DNA of 64,000 nucleotides from Alistipes sp. (GTDB lineage: Bacteria; Bacteroidota; Bacteroidia; Bacteroidales; Rikenellaceae), in the NCBI GenBank assembly GCA_017416915.1, contig JAFQAN010000005.1, positions 1 through 64,000 of the forward strand, in the 5' to 3' direction. The notes beneath the pieces were generated by a model. That model worked only from the letters and a program-made list of their open reading frames with translations, made no database searches and was not told the origin of the DNA. This document shows, in pieces, positions 53,859 to 62,820 of this stretch (the stretch's first letter is position 1; each line of letters begins with the position of its first letter). The translations under genes were made by a program, and so were the position numbers.

Positions 53859-54911
53859 TTATTGTTTGAAGTTCAGGTGGTCGCCACGGCGAAGGTCGGC
53901 GTGGTAACCTATCTCATTTAGTTCGTCGTTGAGTGCCGCCAACCCCTCGGCAGCCTCTTTTCCCCACGAAGCCTTATTTTCGTAGATGGCATACTTCGCC
54001 CTCACGTCTGCTGGCGACAGGTTGGGCATCACCACGTTTGCACCCGACAGAATACCCATCTTGCGTCCGTCGGGGTGTAGCGTGGCAAGTGCCGTGGTCG
54101 AGGGTATAAGTGCTTCGGGTAGTAGCAGGCGCGCTATGGCTATTGTCGCCAATGTTAGGCGTAGGTCGCCCGCAGGCTCCTCCCCAAGAGGTGTGGCGTG
54201 GTGGGGTAGAAAGGGTCCTATGCCCACCATCTCGCAACGCTTCTCGGCGATGAGGTGCAGGTCCTCGGCGATATGCTCAATTTGCTGACCCTTAACGCCA
54301 ATCATCATCCCCATACCTACCTGATAGCCCAACTCTTTAAGCGAATCGATACACGCTAAGCGCGCCTCGATGCCCTGCATACCTGGGTGCAGTGAGCTGT
54401 ATAGCTCCTTGTTAGCCGCCTCGTGGCGTAGCAGATAGCGGTTAGCCCCCGCCTCTTTAAGGCGTCGGTATGAGGTTGCGCTACGCTCACCGAGCGACAA
54501 CGTAATCGCCGCCTCGGGGAATGTGGTGCGTATCCTGCCTACAAGCTCCGTGAGCCACTCGTCGCTTAGAGCGCCATCCTCGCCACCTTGCAGTACGAAG
54601 GTGCGGAAGCCTAAGTTGTAACCCTCCGAGCAGCACTCCATAACCTCGTCGGCAGTGAGGCGGTAACGCTCTGCAAGACGGTTGCTGCGGCGCAGACCAC
54701 AGTAGAGGCAGTCGTTGCGGCAGTAGCTCGTAAGCTCGATAAGCCCACGTATAAATATGCCAAATCCGAACTGCTGGCGCGCAGTTCGGACGGCATTATC
54801 GCGGAGTAGTTGTAGCAACGTGTTGTCCGTGGTCGTTGCCGTAAGCAACAGCCCTAACTCTTTGACGTCGAGCTTCCTACCTGACGCCAGATGCTCAACC
54901 AACTCCCTCAT
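53859..54911 (-). CDS. hydE: [FeFe] hydrogenase maturase, radical SAM HydE
   Basis: Makes the dithiomethylamine precursor stage in H-cluster assembly. Motif CRNDCLYCGLR (CxxxCxxC) and FVLQGGEDG; 350 residues. Fourth gene counted back from hydF and directly after the hydrogenase gene, so all maturases share its transcript. Confidence 0.94.
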   Translation of the reverse strand: MRELVEHLASGRKLDVKELGLLLTATTTDNTLLQLLRDNAVRTARQQFGFGIFIRGLIELTSYCRNDCLYCGLRRSNRLAERYRLTADEVMECCSEGYNLGFRTFVLQGGEDGALSDEWLTELVGRIRTTFPEAAITLSLGERSATSYRRLKEAGANRYLLRHEAANKELYSSLHPGMQGIEARLACIDSLKELGYQVGMGMMIGVKGQQIEHIAEDLHLIAEKRCEMVGIGPFLPHHATPLGEEPAGDLRLTLATIAIARLLLPEALIPSTTALATLHPDGRKMGILSGANVVMPNLSPADVRAKYAIYENKASWGKEAAEGLAALNDELNEIGYHADLRRGDHLNFKQ

Positions 54912-54929
54912 ATAGTACTCTAAACTCTC

Positions 54930-56378
54930 TTATCGCTTTTGTAGCTCGTTGATAAACGTCTTGCGACCTGTGTCGTAGGCGGTGTGTACGCTCGGACCCG
55001 AGATACAGCCACCTTCACACGCCATAACCTCGATAAACTGTGCGGGAGCCTTGCCTGTCTTGCCGTAGGCCTTCAACAGACCGACATTCTTCTTGTTAAG
55101 ACCCGCAATCTGCAACGTCGTGAAGTCGAGTTTACCTGCGACAAGCTCCTGTACGGCAGCCGTTACGCCACCATTCTCCGCGAAGCCGTGTGCCGAGCGG
55201 CACGATGGCTGACCGATGTCGTAGCGTAGGTTCTCGCTCATCTCGATACCCATACCCTCGAATATTGCGTGTACCTCCTCGTAGGTAAGCACGAAATCCA
55301 CCTTGCCTTCGAGACCTTCGCGGCGTACCTCCTTGCGCTTTGCGATACACGGACCCACAAACACGAGCTTTGCGTTGGGGTGCTTCTCGCGAGCTATCTC
55401 GGCGGTGTAAATCATCGGCGAGTATGTCGAAGAGATATACTTCTTCAACTCGGGAGCGTGCTTGCTTGCCATCTCCATATACGATGGGCAGCACGACGTA
55501 GTCATAAAGGGCTGACCCTCCGCCATCTTCTCAGCGAACTCGTGGGTCTCGTTGGCGGTGGTAATCTCAGCACCACGTGCCACCTCGATAACATCCTTGA
55601 AGCCGATAGCCTTAATTGCACCATATACCTGGTCGGTGGGTGCGTTGTACTGCGAGAGAATCGACGGAGCAATCATCGCTACAACCTCCTCGCCACGACG
55701 GATGCTCTGCAATACGTCGAATACCTGCGAAATCTCGAAGATAGCACCAAACGGGCAGCTATTCATACACTTACCGCAGTAGATACACTTCGTCTCGTCA
55801 ATATGCTCAACACCGTACTCGTCCTTCGAGATAGCGCCCACAGGGCAAGACTCCTCGCAAGGTACGGGGATATATACCACAGCGTGGTAGGGACAAGCGG
55901 CGTAGCACTTACCGCAGCTGATGCATATCTTATGGTTGATGCGACCCTGCGATGTCTCGGGGTCGAACTCGATAGCACCCTTGGGGCAAGCGTGTTCACA
56001 AGCGCGAGCCACACAACCGCGGCAAAGGTTTGTGATGTCGTAGTTGGTACGTACGCACGACGAGCAAGCCTCGTCAATGACACACATAATGTTGTCCTTA
56101 ACCTTGTTGCGCTCCAACGCCTTACGAGCGTAGTCCGACAGGGGTGTCAGCTCATCGGTTTCGTCGCGCATATCGTAGCCCAACAGCGGCAACGACTTGT
56201 ACTTCCATACGGCGCGCTCCTTGTGGATGCAGCAACGACCACGCACCTGTGCGTTACGCGGACTAAATTCGATAGGCACACGGTCTATCTTCTCAACGAG
56301 TTGGTTTTCGTTCCAGAGGCTGATTAGCTTGGTAAGCAGTCGCTGGCGCACGATCATAACGTTATTCTTAATTGCCAT
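54930..56378 (-). CDS. [FeFe] hydrogenase, group B-like, with N-terminal ferredoxin clusters
   Basis: 482 residues. The first 90 have no known domain; then three [4Fe-4S]-type clusters (CRGCVARACEHACP; CISCGKCYAACP; CIYCGKCMNSCP) and an H-cluster domain with L1 TTSCCPSY (293-300), L2 VGPCIAKRKE (341-350, replacing the usual MPC), and L3 VMACEGGCISG. The L2 form and domain order resemble group B (FeFe_hydrog_B1) enzymes. Probably a soluble ferredoxin-linked hydrogenase for H2 evolution or sensing. No diaphorase partner genes are nearby. Confidence 0.9.
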   Translation of the reverse strand: MAIKNNVMIVRQRLLTKLISLWNENQLVEKIDRVPIEFSPRNAQVRGRCCIHKERAVWKYKSLPLLGYDMRDETDELTPLSDYARKALERNKVKDNIMCVIDEACSSCVRTNYDITNLCRGCVARACEHACPKGAIEFDPETSQGRINHKICISCGKCYAACPYHAVVYIPVPCEESCPVGAISKDEYGVEHIDETKCIYCGKCMNSCPFGAIFEISQVFDVLQSIRRGEEVVAMIAPSILSQYNAPTDQVYGAIKAIGFKDVIEVARGAEITTANETHEFAEKMAEGQPFMTTSCCPSYMEMASKHAPELKKYISSTYSPMIYTAEIAREKHPNAKLVFVGPCIAKRKEVRREGLEGKVDFVLTYEEVHAIFEGMGIEMSENLRYDIGQPSCRSAHGFAENGGVTAAVQELVAGKLDFTTLQIAGLNKKNVGLLKAYGKTGKAPAQFIEVMACEGGCISGPSVHTAYDTGRKTFINELQKR

Positions 56379-56393
56379 AAGATATGTTGTTAA

Positions 56394-56476
56394 TTATTGT
56401 TTTCTTCCAATTACTGTTTTCTTCCAATTACTGTTTTCGCTCAATTATAGTTTGCGCCCAATTACTATTCGCTCAA
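56394..56476. repeat. 17-bp tandem repeat forming the hydrogenase leader
   Basis: Five units (56394-56410, 56411-56427, 56428-56444, 56445-56461, 56462-56476) with plus-strand consensus TTACTGTTTTCTTCCAA; the last is 15 bp and units diverge upward. They lie between the predicted transcription start and the ATG, making up nearly the whole leader. Confidence 0.9.
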
Positions 56477-56481
56477 CCGAA

Positions 56482-56489
56482 CAAAGATA
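56482..56489 (-). promoter_or_regulatory. -7 promoter box for the hydrogenase operon
   Basis: The minus strand reads TATCTTTG; transcription would start near 56475, giving a leader of about 97 bases to ATG 56378. Confidence 0.75.
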
Positions 56490-56597
56490 ACTCTTTTTGG
56501 AACAATATTCAAATTTTAACTCCGTTTTTTACGCTTTAACGACGATATTTTTTTATTTGACTATATTCCTACTATTCGGCGTTTGGATGTTGGTTGG

Positions 56598-59500
56598 CTA
56601 AAATCCGACAATCTCTGAGGCGTATTCGCTCCAAATGCTTGCCGTGCGGTAGCTTTCAACCGACGCCTTGGGTACCTTAATCGTACGACCCTCAACGTTG
56701 CTGTCGAACAGATAGTTAAAGGTGTAAATCTTATTTACCTTAGGTGGTGTCGTTGCTGCACACTTGATGTCGGTCAATACGGGGCAATCAACAAACGAGT
56801 TAGACCCTAAGGCTGTAACACCCGTGCCTATTGATACGCGCGTCAATGACGAACACCCTCTAAACGCCGATTCTCTAACTTCTGTAACCGAGTTGGGTAT
56901 CGTTACCGTCTTCAACGCAGAGCAGTTGTAGAATGCCGCTCCGCCGATGGTTTCGAGCTTCGTGCCGAACTCTACCCCGCTGAGCAATGAGCAGTTCTCG
57001 AAGGCGTTGCTTCCGATTTTTGTAACGTTCGTGAGCGTAAAAGCGCCACTTAAAGATGAGCAATCTTTGAAGGCGTTTGACTCTATCTCGGTGATGGCGG
57101 CGTGGATGTTTACTTCGCGCAGGGCGCTACATCCATTGAAAGTGTCGTTTTCGATAATCGTAATTTTGTCGCTGAGTGTTGCGCTCTGCAACGACGTACA
57201 GCCCTCAAAGCAGTTGAAGCCAATCGCCGTTACGCTCGAAGGTATGGTTATGCTTTTTAGGCTCGAACACTTGGCAAAAGCGTATAAGCCAATCTCCGTT
57301 ACGCCACTGCCTATGGTAACTTGTGATAGCTTTGAACATTCATTAAAGGCGCGAGCTGCAATCTCGCTAACGCCATTGCCTATTTTAACACTCTCAATAG
57401 AGGCGTGTCCTCTAAACCAGTCCTCGAAGACGCCGGTGTAGTGGTCGGGTATGGTGAGGCTTTTGAGGTTATCCAAGTAGAGGAAGTCGTTGTCGTCAAT
57501 GGTCGTTACACTCTCGGGGATGGTTATTGAGGTAAGCTCCTCGCCGTTAAGGTAGAGGTTACGCGAGTAGTAGGTGGGGTTCGACGTGTTGGGGTACTCG
57601 ATACTGAGCGCAAACCAAGCCTCCAAATCGCTAATATCGACTCGTTTAAGTGCTGAGCAGTTGAGGAATGCCTCGCGTCCGATGGTTGTCAGGCTTGCGG
57701 GTAGGGCAATCGAGCTAAGTGCTGTGCAACCACTGAAACAGCTACTGCCAATCGACTCCAAATGGCTACTTAGCGTGATGCTGCTTAGCGAGGTACACCC
57801 ACTAAATGCCTGGTAGTCAATATCTGTAACGCGATATGGAATCTCTATGCTGCTGAGCGAAGAGCAGTTGGCGAAGGCGTTTTGGTAAATCTTCGTAACC
57901 TTTGCGGGTATGGTAATCTCGCTAAGCGACGTACAACCTGCAAAGGTGTGGCCATATATAGCCTCGCAGCTCGACGGAAGTCTTACACTACGTAGGTTGC
58001 TGCAACCCTCAAATGTCGAGCCTCTCATACTCGTAATATTATCACTAAGGGTCATCTGCTCTAAACTCTTGCAGTTGCGGAATACGCCTGAGCCTAACGA
58101 TGTTACGCTACTTGGAATATCAATCTCTTTGAGCGACTCACAGCCGTCAAACAGATTGTCGGGCAGATAGCTTATCGACGACGGAAGTGTGATGCTTTGC
58201 AGCGACTTACACCCTTCAAACAGAGCGGTGTGAAGCCCCTCTAACGACTCGGGTATATTTATCGAGGTAAGGCTCTCGCATCCATTAAACACGAAACCGC
58301 CTATGTAGGTGAGTCCCTCGGGAAGAGTAATCGTCTCGATTGACTTACAGCCGCTAAATGCCGACTGCGAAATAGATGTCAGGCTCGCAGGGAGTTCGAT
58401 ATTTTTCAGCGCGGAGCAATTCTCAAAAGCGCTGTATCCTATATATGTTAGCCCTTCGGGTAGGATGACCGTTTCGAGAGCTTCGCACTCGGCAAAGGCG
58501 GAGTCGGGGATGCTCTTGATATAGTCGGGCAGCTCTACGCTGGTGAGCGTGTAGCACATATAGAACATCTTTTGAGGTATCTCCACGAGGTCGGCATCGA
58601 AGAGTATCGTGCCTAAGTCGGCCTCGCTGTCGTACGTGTTTGAAATCATCGTAACGTTACCAAAGCCTGTGGTCTCGTACAAATCGACGGGCTGCTTGTC
58701 GGATGTAGTGTAGTGTATAATGTTGTTCTTCGCGTCGGGCGACGAGTGCGATATCAGGTTGAACATTCCCCAGCCCGCCTCGATATATGAATCACGCGCC
58801 TCGCCAGGGATGATGACAGTTACATCTTTGTAGATAATCTCGTTGAATGTCGAGTTGGTGAATGTCGGAGCTGTGGTCGCGCTAAGCTCGATAGTTCTTA
58901 GCTTTGGGCAGTTGGCAAATGCCATCTTCTCGATGCGGCTGATTTGGCTGCCGATAACCACCTTTTCGAGGTTGTCGCACCCCTCGAATGCCCACTCGTC
59001 AATGGTCGATACCTTGTCGGGGAGTACCACCTCAGTAATATTGTCGCAATCAGTAAATGAGTGGCCGCCGATATACTCCACATCGTCGGTAAAGGTAATT
59101 TCACTAAGGCTATCGACGTCGTACAGCGCTTGCTCACCGATGACCTTCGTGGTGGCGGGTGTGGTGTAGGTCGTAAGGTTGGCGGGAGCTACGGCTGCCA
59201 AAACGCCGTTTGCCACAAGCTCACGACCGCTCTCGGTCGCTAACTTACTCTCGAACTTTTCGAGTGCGGGACACGAGCCGAAGGGGTTGCCGTCGATTTG
59301 CTCTACGCAGTCGGGTAGCGTTACACTCTGTAAGTTGGACTGATGGGAGAACGCGCCTAAACGTATTGTGCGCACTTCGCAGTCGATGTATAAGCAGTGT
59401 ACCCCATCCTCGTAGCCACTCGATACCGAGCCGTCGGCAAGAGGCTCGTCATTGCTATCGAGCAGATATGATTCAATGTTATCGCGCAGCGAAATGGGGT

Positions 59501-59966
59501 TGTCGTCGGTGGTAGTGTAGCTTATTGTGCAGGGCATATGCGAGGGGTTGTAGCCCTCCTGTATAAGCGTGAAGATTACCTCGCTGCTATTGGTCGAAAA
59601 CCTCCACGTGGCGATGCGCTCGTCGCTATCGGTATTTGCTGACACCTCAAATGAGACATAGCTCGACTCATCTGTGTTTGCTGTGCCGTTGTATGTCGAG
59701 GGCTTGCACCAATCGTACTCTTCGTCTAAGGTGTCGAGCGTCCAATCTTCGCTTGCCCATACAGAGATGTCATAGATGCCGTCGGATGATGGCACAAAGA
59801 GTTCTCTGGGGTCTATTTGGATGCTGTCGTATCCTAAAATAGGCTCGTCGATAACATCATCGTTGTTGTCGTTGTTGCCTTGGTCGCCCTCAAAGAGTTC
59901 GCAACTGCTGAGTGCGAAGATGGCGAGAATTACCCATAAAGGGTGTGTGAACTTTTTAATATTCAT
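56598..59966 (-). CDS. Giant BspA-type leucine-rich-repeat lipoprotein with a BACON-like N-terminus
   Basis: 1122 residues. Lipobox AIFALSSCELF, a BACON-like beta module (about 45-135; ASEDWTLDTLDEEYDWCKP, ATWRFSTNSSEVIFTLIQEG), then about 35 LRR_5 units of about 23 residues with the pattern IxxxAFxxCxxLxxxxLPxxV (for example AFANCSSLSSIEIPYRVTDI). BspA proteins are surface adhesins binding host matrix or other bacteria. The repeats run almost without break to the C-terminus; there is no sorting domain. Monocistronic. Confidence 0.92.
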   Translation of the reverse strand: MNIKKFTHPLWVILAIFALSSCELFEGDQGNNDNNDDVIDEPILGYDSIQIDPRELFVPSSDGIYDISVWASEDWTLDTLDEEYDWCKPSTYNGTANTDESSYVSFEVSANTDSDERIATWRFSTNSSEVIFTLIQEGYNPSHMPCTISYTTTDDNPISLRDNIESYLLDSNDEPLADGSVSSGYEDGVHCLYIDCEVRTIRLGAFSHQSNLQSVTLPDCVEQIDGNPFGSCPALEKFESKLATESGRELVANGVLAAVAPANLTTYTTPATTKVIGEQALYDVDSLSEITFTDDVEYIGGHSFTDCDNITEVVLPDKVSTIDEWAFEGCDNLEKVVIGSQISRIEKMAFANCPKLRTIELSATTAPTFTNSTFNEIIYKDVTVIIPGEARDSYIEAGWGMFNLISHSSPDAKNNIIHYTTSDKQPVDLYETTGFGNVTMISNTYDSEADLGTILFDADLVEIPQKMFYMCYTLTSVELPDYIKSIPDSAFAECEALETVILPEGLTYIGYSAFENCSALKNIELPASLTSISQSAFSGCKSIETITLPEGLTYIGGFVFNGCESLTSINIPESLEGLHTALFEGCKSLQSITLPSSISYLPDNLFDGCESLKEIDIPSSVTSLGSGVFRNCKSLEQMTLSDNITSMRGSTFEGCSNLRSVRLPSSCEAIYGHTFAGCTSLSEITIPAKVTKIYQNAFANCSSLSSIEIPYRVTDIDYQAFSGCTSLSSITLSSHLESIGSSCFSGCTALSSIALPASLTTIGREAFLNCSALKRVDISDLEAWFALSIEYPNTSNPTYYSRNLYLNGEELTSITIPESVTTIDDNDFLYLDNLKSLTIPDHYTGVFEDWFRGHASIESVKIGNGVSEIAARAFNECSKLSQVTIGSGVTEIGLYAFAKCSSLKSITIPSSVTAIGFNCFEGCTSLQSATLSDKITIIENDTFNGCSALREVNIHAAITEIESNAFKDCSSLSGAFTLTNVTKIGSNAFENCSLLSGVEFGTKLETIGGAAFYNCSALKTVTIPNSVTEVRESAFRGCSSLTRVSIGTGVTALGSNSFVDCPVLTDIKCAATTPPKVNKIYTFNYLFDSNVEGRTIKVPKASVESYRTASIWSEYASEIVGF

Positions 59967-60032
59967 AGTGTTGATAGTTTTTTATTCTTCGTTTTCGTGG
60001 TTACGGTTGCTCTTTCAGAGAAAGAGAGCACA

Positions 60033-60040
60033 CAAAGATA
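60033..60040 (-). promoter_or_regulatory. -7 promoter box for the BspA-type gene
   Basis: The minus strand reads TATCTTTG, 67 bases upstream of ATG 59966. Confidence 0.7.
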
Positions 60041-60139
60041 GTAAAAAACACCGATTTTGCAATATGTTTTAACCGATTTTAGGCTTTGGAATATTTATTG
60101 ATAGTCGCTGCGGTGTAAAACCAAAAACTGTTATTTGTT

Positions 60140-60577
60140 ATGAAAAGATTGTTTACTCTTGGCGTAGCGTTACTCTCGACGCTTGCGTTAATGGCTGCGT
60201 CGCAGCACACCGTGTCGTTCGATAAGCTCCCAGCCAAGTCGCGCGACTTTGTTCACCGATACTTCGCGGGCGATAAGGTGCAGAGTATCGACCACGCCAA
60301 ACACCACTCCGTGAACACCTACGACGTGAACTTCGCCAATGGCGACAAGCTCTCGTTCGATGCCCACTCGGGCGACTGCCTTGCCATACACCTTGCCGAG
60401 GGTAGTATCCCCTCAAAGCTGCTCCCGCAGGGGGTGCAGGAGTACCTCAAAAAGCACTATCCCGCAGCCCACGCCACATCTATCGAGCGCATCAACGGTG
60501 GTAGTTGCATAGGTCTTAGCAGTGGCGAAAAGGTCTGCTTAAATAGGGATGGAAAGTTGATTAAAGATCGCAAGTAG
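60140..60577 (+). CDS. PepSY-like secreted protein
   Basis: Signal peptide (MKRLFTLGVALLSTLALMAA), then PepSY-like units: FDKLPAKSRDFVHRYFAG...NTYDVNFANGDKLSFDAHSG and LLPQGVQEYLKKHYPAAH...LSSGEKVCLNRDGKL. 145 residues and same two-unit build as the protein at 25905, but basic rather than acidic and rich in His. No two-component system adjoins it. Confidence 0.8.
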   Translation: MKRLFTLGVALLSTLALMAASQHTVSFDKLPAKSRDFVHRYFAGDKVQSIDHAKHHSVNTYDVNFANGDKLSFDAHSGDCLAIHLAEGSIPSKLLPQGVQEYLKKHYPAAHATSIERINGGSCIGLSSGEKVCLNRDGKLIKDRK

Positions 60578-60603
60578 CCTCTACCGAAAAGTTGTAGATA
60601 GGT

Positions 60604-60719
60604 GGGTGAATAAAGGGGCAATTTTGTTGTTACACTCATTCTCGAAATAGTCGTTCACGCCCAAGTAGGCTGCGGTTTTTCGAATTTCGAGTGGCTAAAA
60701 TCAGCTCTTTTATTCGCCC
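60604..60719. repeat. Nested inverted repeat (cruciform-like)
   Basis: Outer arms GGGTGAATAAA (60604-60614) and TTTATTCGCCC (60709-60719), one wobble; inner arms CTCGAAAT (60641-60648) and ATTTCGAG (60684-60691), perfect; an innermost GCC/GGC stem. It lies in the non-coding gap between the PepSY-like gene and the convergent radical SAM gene. Too long and T-poor for a simple terminator. Confidence 0.65.
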
Positions 60720-60761
60720 GCTTATCACACTATGTCTATCGGTAATGTTCGCAACAAAAAA

Positions 60762-61703
60762 TCAGCGAATAAGCATATCGCCCTGACCTACATTGAGGCT
60801 ATTCATACGTTCAACGAGGCGTTGGCGTAGGATGTCGGGGCGTATGCCGCCGAGTGGCGAGTACTCCGTGAGGTGGCGCGGCGAGCTGCTCGCTATGCGC
60901 TCAACTGCGATATTGGCATCAAGGCGGCGAAGTATGTCGATAAGTAGCTCTACGTAGCTATCGACGCCGAAGTTGCTGCCAAACAGGAACTCCTCGGGGT
61001 GGTCGTGCCATAGCTCTACGAGTGGCGTCGAGCGATATATCTGCAACTGATGAAACTTTATGGTGTCTATGCCAAGGGCGTTTATCTGTGCCGTTGCCTC
61101 GACAATATCGTCGCGGCTCTCGCCTGGCAGCCCGAGTATGAAGTGCGCGCCGCAGTCTATGTTGCGCTCTTTGGTTTGGCTCACCGCCTCGCGCGCTGTG
61201 GCGAAGTCGTGGTGGCGGTTTATGCGCCTTAGGGTGCTATCATAGACCGACTCTATGCCGTACTCCACGGCAACATATTTCTTATGCGCTAAATATTCCA
61301 AAAGGTCGAGTTTTTCGGAACTAATGCAGTCGGGGCGTGTGCCGATGATTATGCCCGATATAGCGGGGTGTGATAATGCCTCGTTATATAGCCTTTCGAG
61401 CTGTTCGATGGGCGCATAAGTGTTTGTACCTACCTGAAAATATGCTATATAGTTGCTGGCGGTGCGTCTGCGCCGTGTGTGAAAGGCGATGCCGAAGTCA
61501 ATCTGTTCGGTGATGCTCCGAGCAGCGCGGCAGTAGGCGGGCGAAAAAGCGTCGCCAAGACAAAAAGTGCAGCCCCCGTATGAGAGTGTTCCGTCGCGGT
61601 TGGGACACCCTAAATGTGCGTCTATCGAGAGCTTCTGCGCACGTCCGCCCAGACGCTCTCTAAGGCGTTTTCCGTAGTCGGTTAAGGGGCTGTCGTAGCT
61701 CAT
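60762..61703 (-). CDS. YhcC-type radical SAM protein (TIGR01212)
   Basis: 313 residues. The cluster cysteines follow the YhcC pattern LGCPNRDGTLSYGGCTFC rather than simple CxxxCxxC, with FQVGTNTYAP and EYGIESVYDSTLRRINRHHD further on. Oxygen-independent coproporphyrinogen-oxidase-like core; the substrate is not settled. Overlaps the tsaD stop by four bases. Confidence 0.9.
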   Translation of the reverse strand: MSYDSPLTDYGKRLRERLGGRAQKLSIDAHLGCPNRDGTLSYGGCTFCLGDAFSPAYCRAARSITEQIDFGIAFHTRRRRTASNYIAYFQVGTNTYAPIEQLERLYNEALSHPAISGIIIGTRPDCISSEKLDLLEYLAHKKYVAVEYGIESVYDSTLRRINRHHDFATAREAVSQTKERNIDCGAHFILGLPGESRDDIVEATAQINALGIDTIKFHQLQIYRSTPLVELWHDHPEEFLFGSNFGVDSYVELLIDILRRLDANIAVERIASSSPRHLTEYSPLGGIRPDILRQRLVERMNSLNVGQGDMLIR

Positions 61704-62731
61704 TTTTGCAGCTCTTGCAGGCGTGCTACGGGTGATACGTCGAGCGAACTTATCTCGCCACGCATATAGCGGTAGTAGCCCGCCGTGGCAATCATAGCTG
61801 CATTGTCGGTCGTAAACTTCAATTCGGGCAGGAAGGTGCGCCAGCCACGACGACGTCCCGCCTCCAATATGCCCTCTCTAAGTCCCGAGTTTGCCGATAC
61901 GCCGCCAGCAATGGCTATATCCTTGATGCCCGTCGCCTTCGACGCCTTAATCAGCTTGTCGAGAAGTATCTCGATAATTGTCGATTGTAGCGATGCACAG
62001 AGGTCGGCTTTGTTCTTCTCGACAAAGTCGGGGTCCTCCTTAACGGCGTCGCGTAGGGTGTAAAGGAACGATGTTTTGAGTCCCGAGAACGAGTAGTCGA
62101 ACTCGCCCTCGACGTGTGGCTTAGCGAACTTAAATGCCTTGCTGTCGCCCTCCTTTGCGAGGCGGTCGATAATGGGACCTCCTGGGTAGGGTAGCCCCAT
62201 CACCTTGGCGCACTTGTCGAACGCTTCGCCTGCGGCATCGTCGATGGTGGTGCCAATAATCTCCATATCGCAGGGCGAATCGACACGCACAATCTGCGTA
62301 TGTCCACCGCTCACAAGTAGGCAGAGGAACGGAAAGTCGGGGTGGGGTATCTCCCTGTCGGGCATATCGACAAAGTGCGATAGGATGTGTCCTTGTAGAT
62401 GATTGACTTCTACAAGGGGGATGTTGTTTGCTATGGATAGACCCTTGGCAAACGAAACGCCTACGAGCAACGAGCCGAGCAGACCTGGACCGCGCGTGAA
62501 GGCTATGGCATCGACTTTGTCGATGGTGATGCCCGCCTCTTTAAGGGCGGTATCGACAACGGGGATGATATTTTGTTGGTGGGCGCGCGAGGCAAGCTCA
62601 GGAATTACGCCGCCATACTTCTGATGTACTGCCTGTGAGGCGATTACGTTTGAAAGAAGTACGCGATTTCGTATTACCGCTGCCGATGTGTCGTCGCACG
62701 ACGACTCGATTCCAAGTATTGTTATGTCCAT
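61700..62731 (-). CDS. tsaD: tRNA N6-adenosine threonylcarbamoyltransferase
   Basis: Transfers threonylcarbamoyl to A37 of ANN-decoding tRNAs with TsaB/TsaE. ASKHA fold: GIESSCDDTSAAV, metal ligands HQQN region and NHLQGHILSH, LVSGGHTQIV, DDAAGEAFDKCAKVMGLPYPGGP, and the C-terminal AIAGGVSANSGLR. 343 residues. Coupled to the YhcC-type gene. Confidence 0.97.
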   Translation of the reverse strand: MDITILGIESSCDDTSAAVIRNRVLLSNVIASQAVHQKYGGVIPELASRAHQQNIIPVVDTALKEAGITIDKVDAIAFTRGPGLLGSLLVGVSFAKGLSIANNIPLVEVNHLQGHILSHFVDMPDREIPHPDFPFLCLLVSGGHTQIVRVDSPCDMEIIGTTIDDAAGEAFDKCAKVMGLPYPGGPIIDRLAKEGDSKAFKFAKPHVEGEFDYSFSGLKTSFLYTLRDAVKEDPDFVEKNKADLCASLQSTIIEILLDKLIKASKATGIKDIAIAGGVSANSGLREGILEAGRRRGWRTFLPELKFTTDNAAMIATAGYYRYMRGEISSLDVSPVARLQELQK

Positions 62732-62779
62732 AGCTAACTCTTTTTTGTCGTTTTTTTTCTATTTATATAGAAAAATTAT

Positions 62780-62787
62780 TACTTTTG
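62780..62787 (+). promoter_or_regulatory. -7 promoter box for the TamB-like gene
   Basis: TACTTTTG, 33 bases upstream of ATG 62821. Confidence 0.7.
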
Positions 62788-62820
62788 TGAGTTAATTGCA
62801 TATAAAGTGTAAACGTTTCA

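Noticed and set aside
56394-56476. Tandem repeat as a CRISPR array
   Set aside because: Units are contiguous 17-bp copies without spacers.
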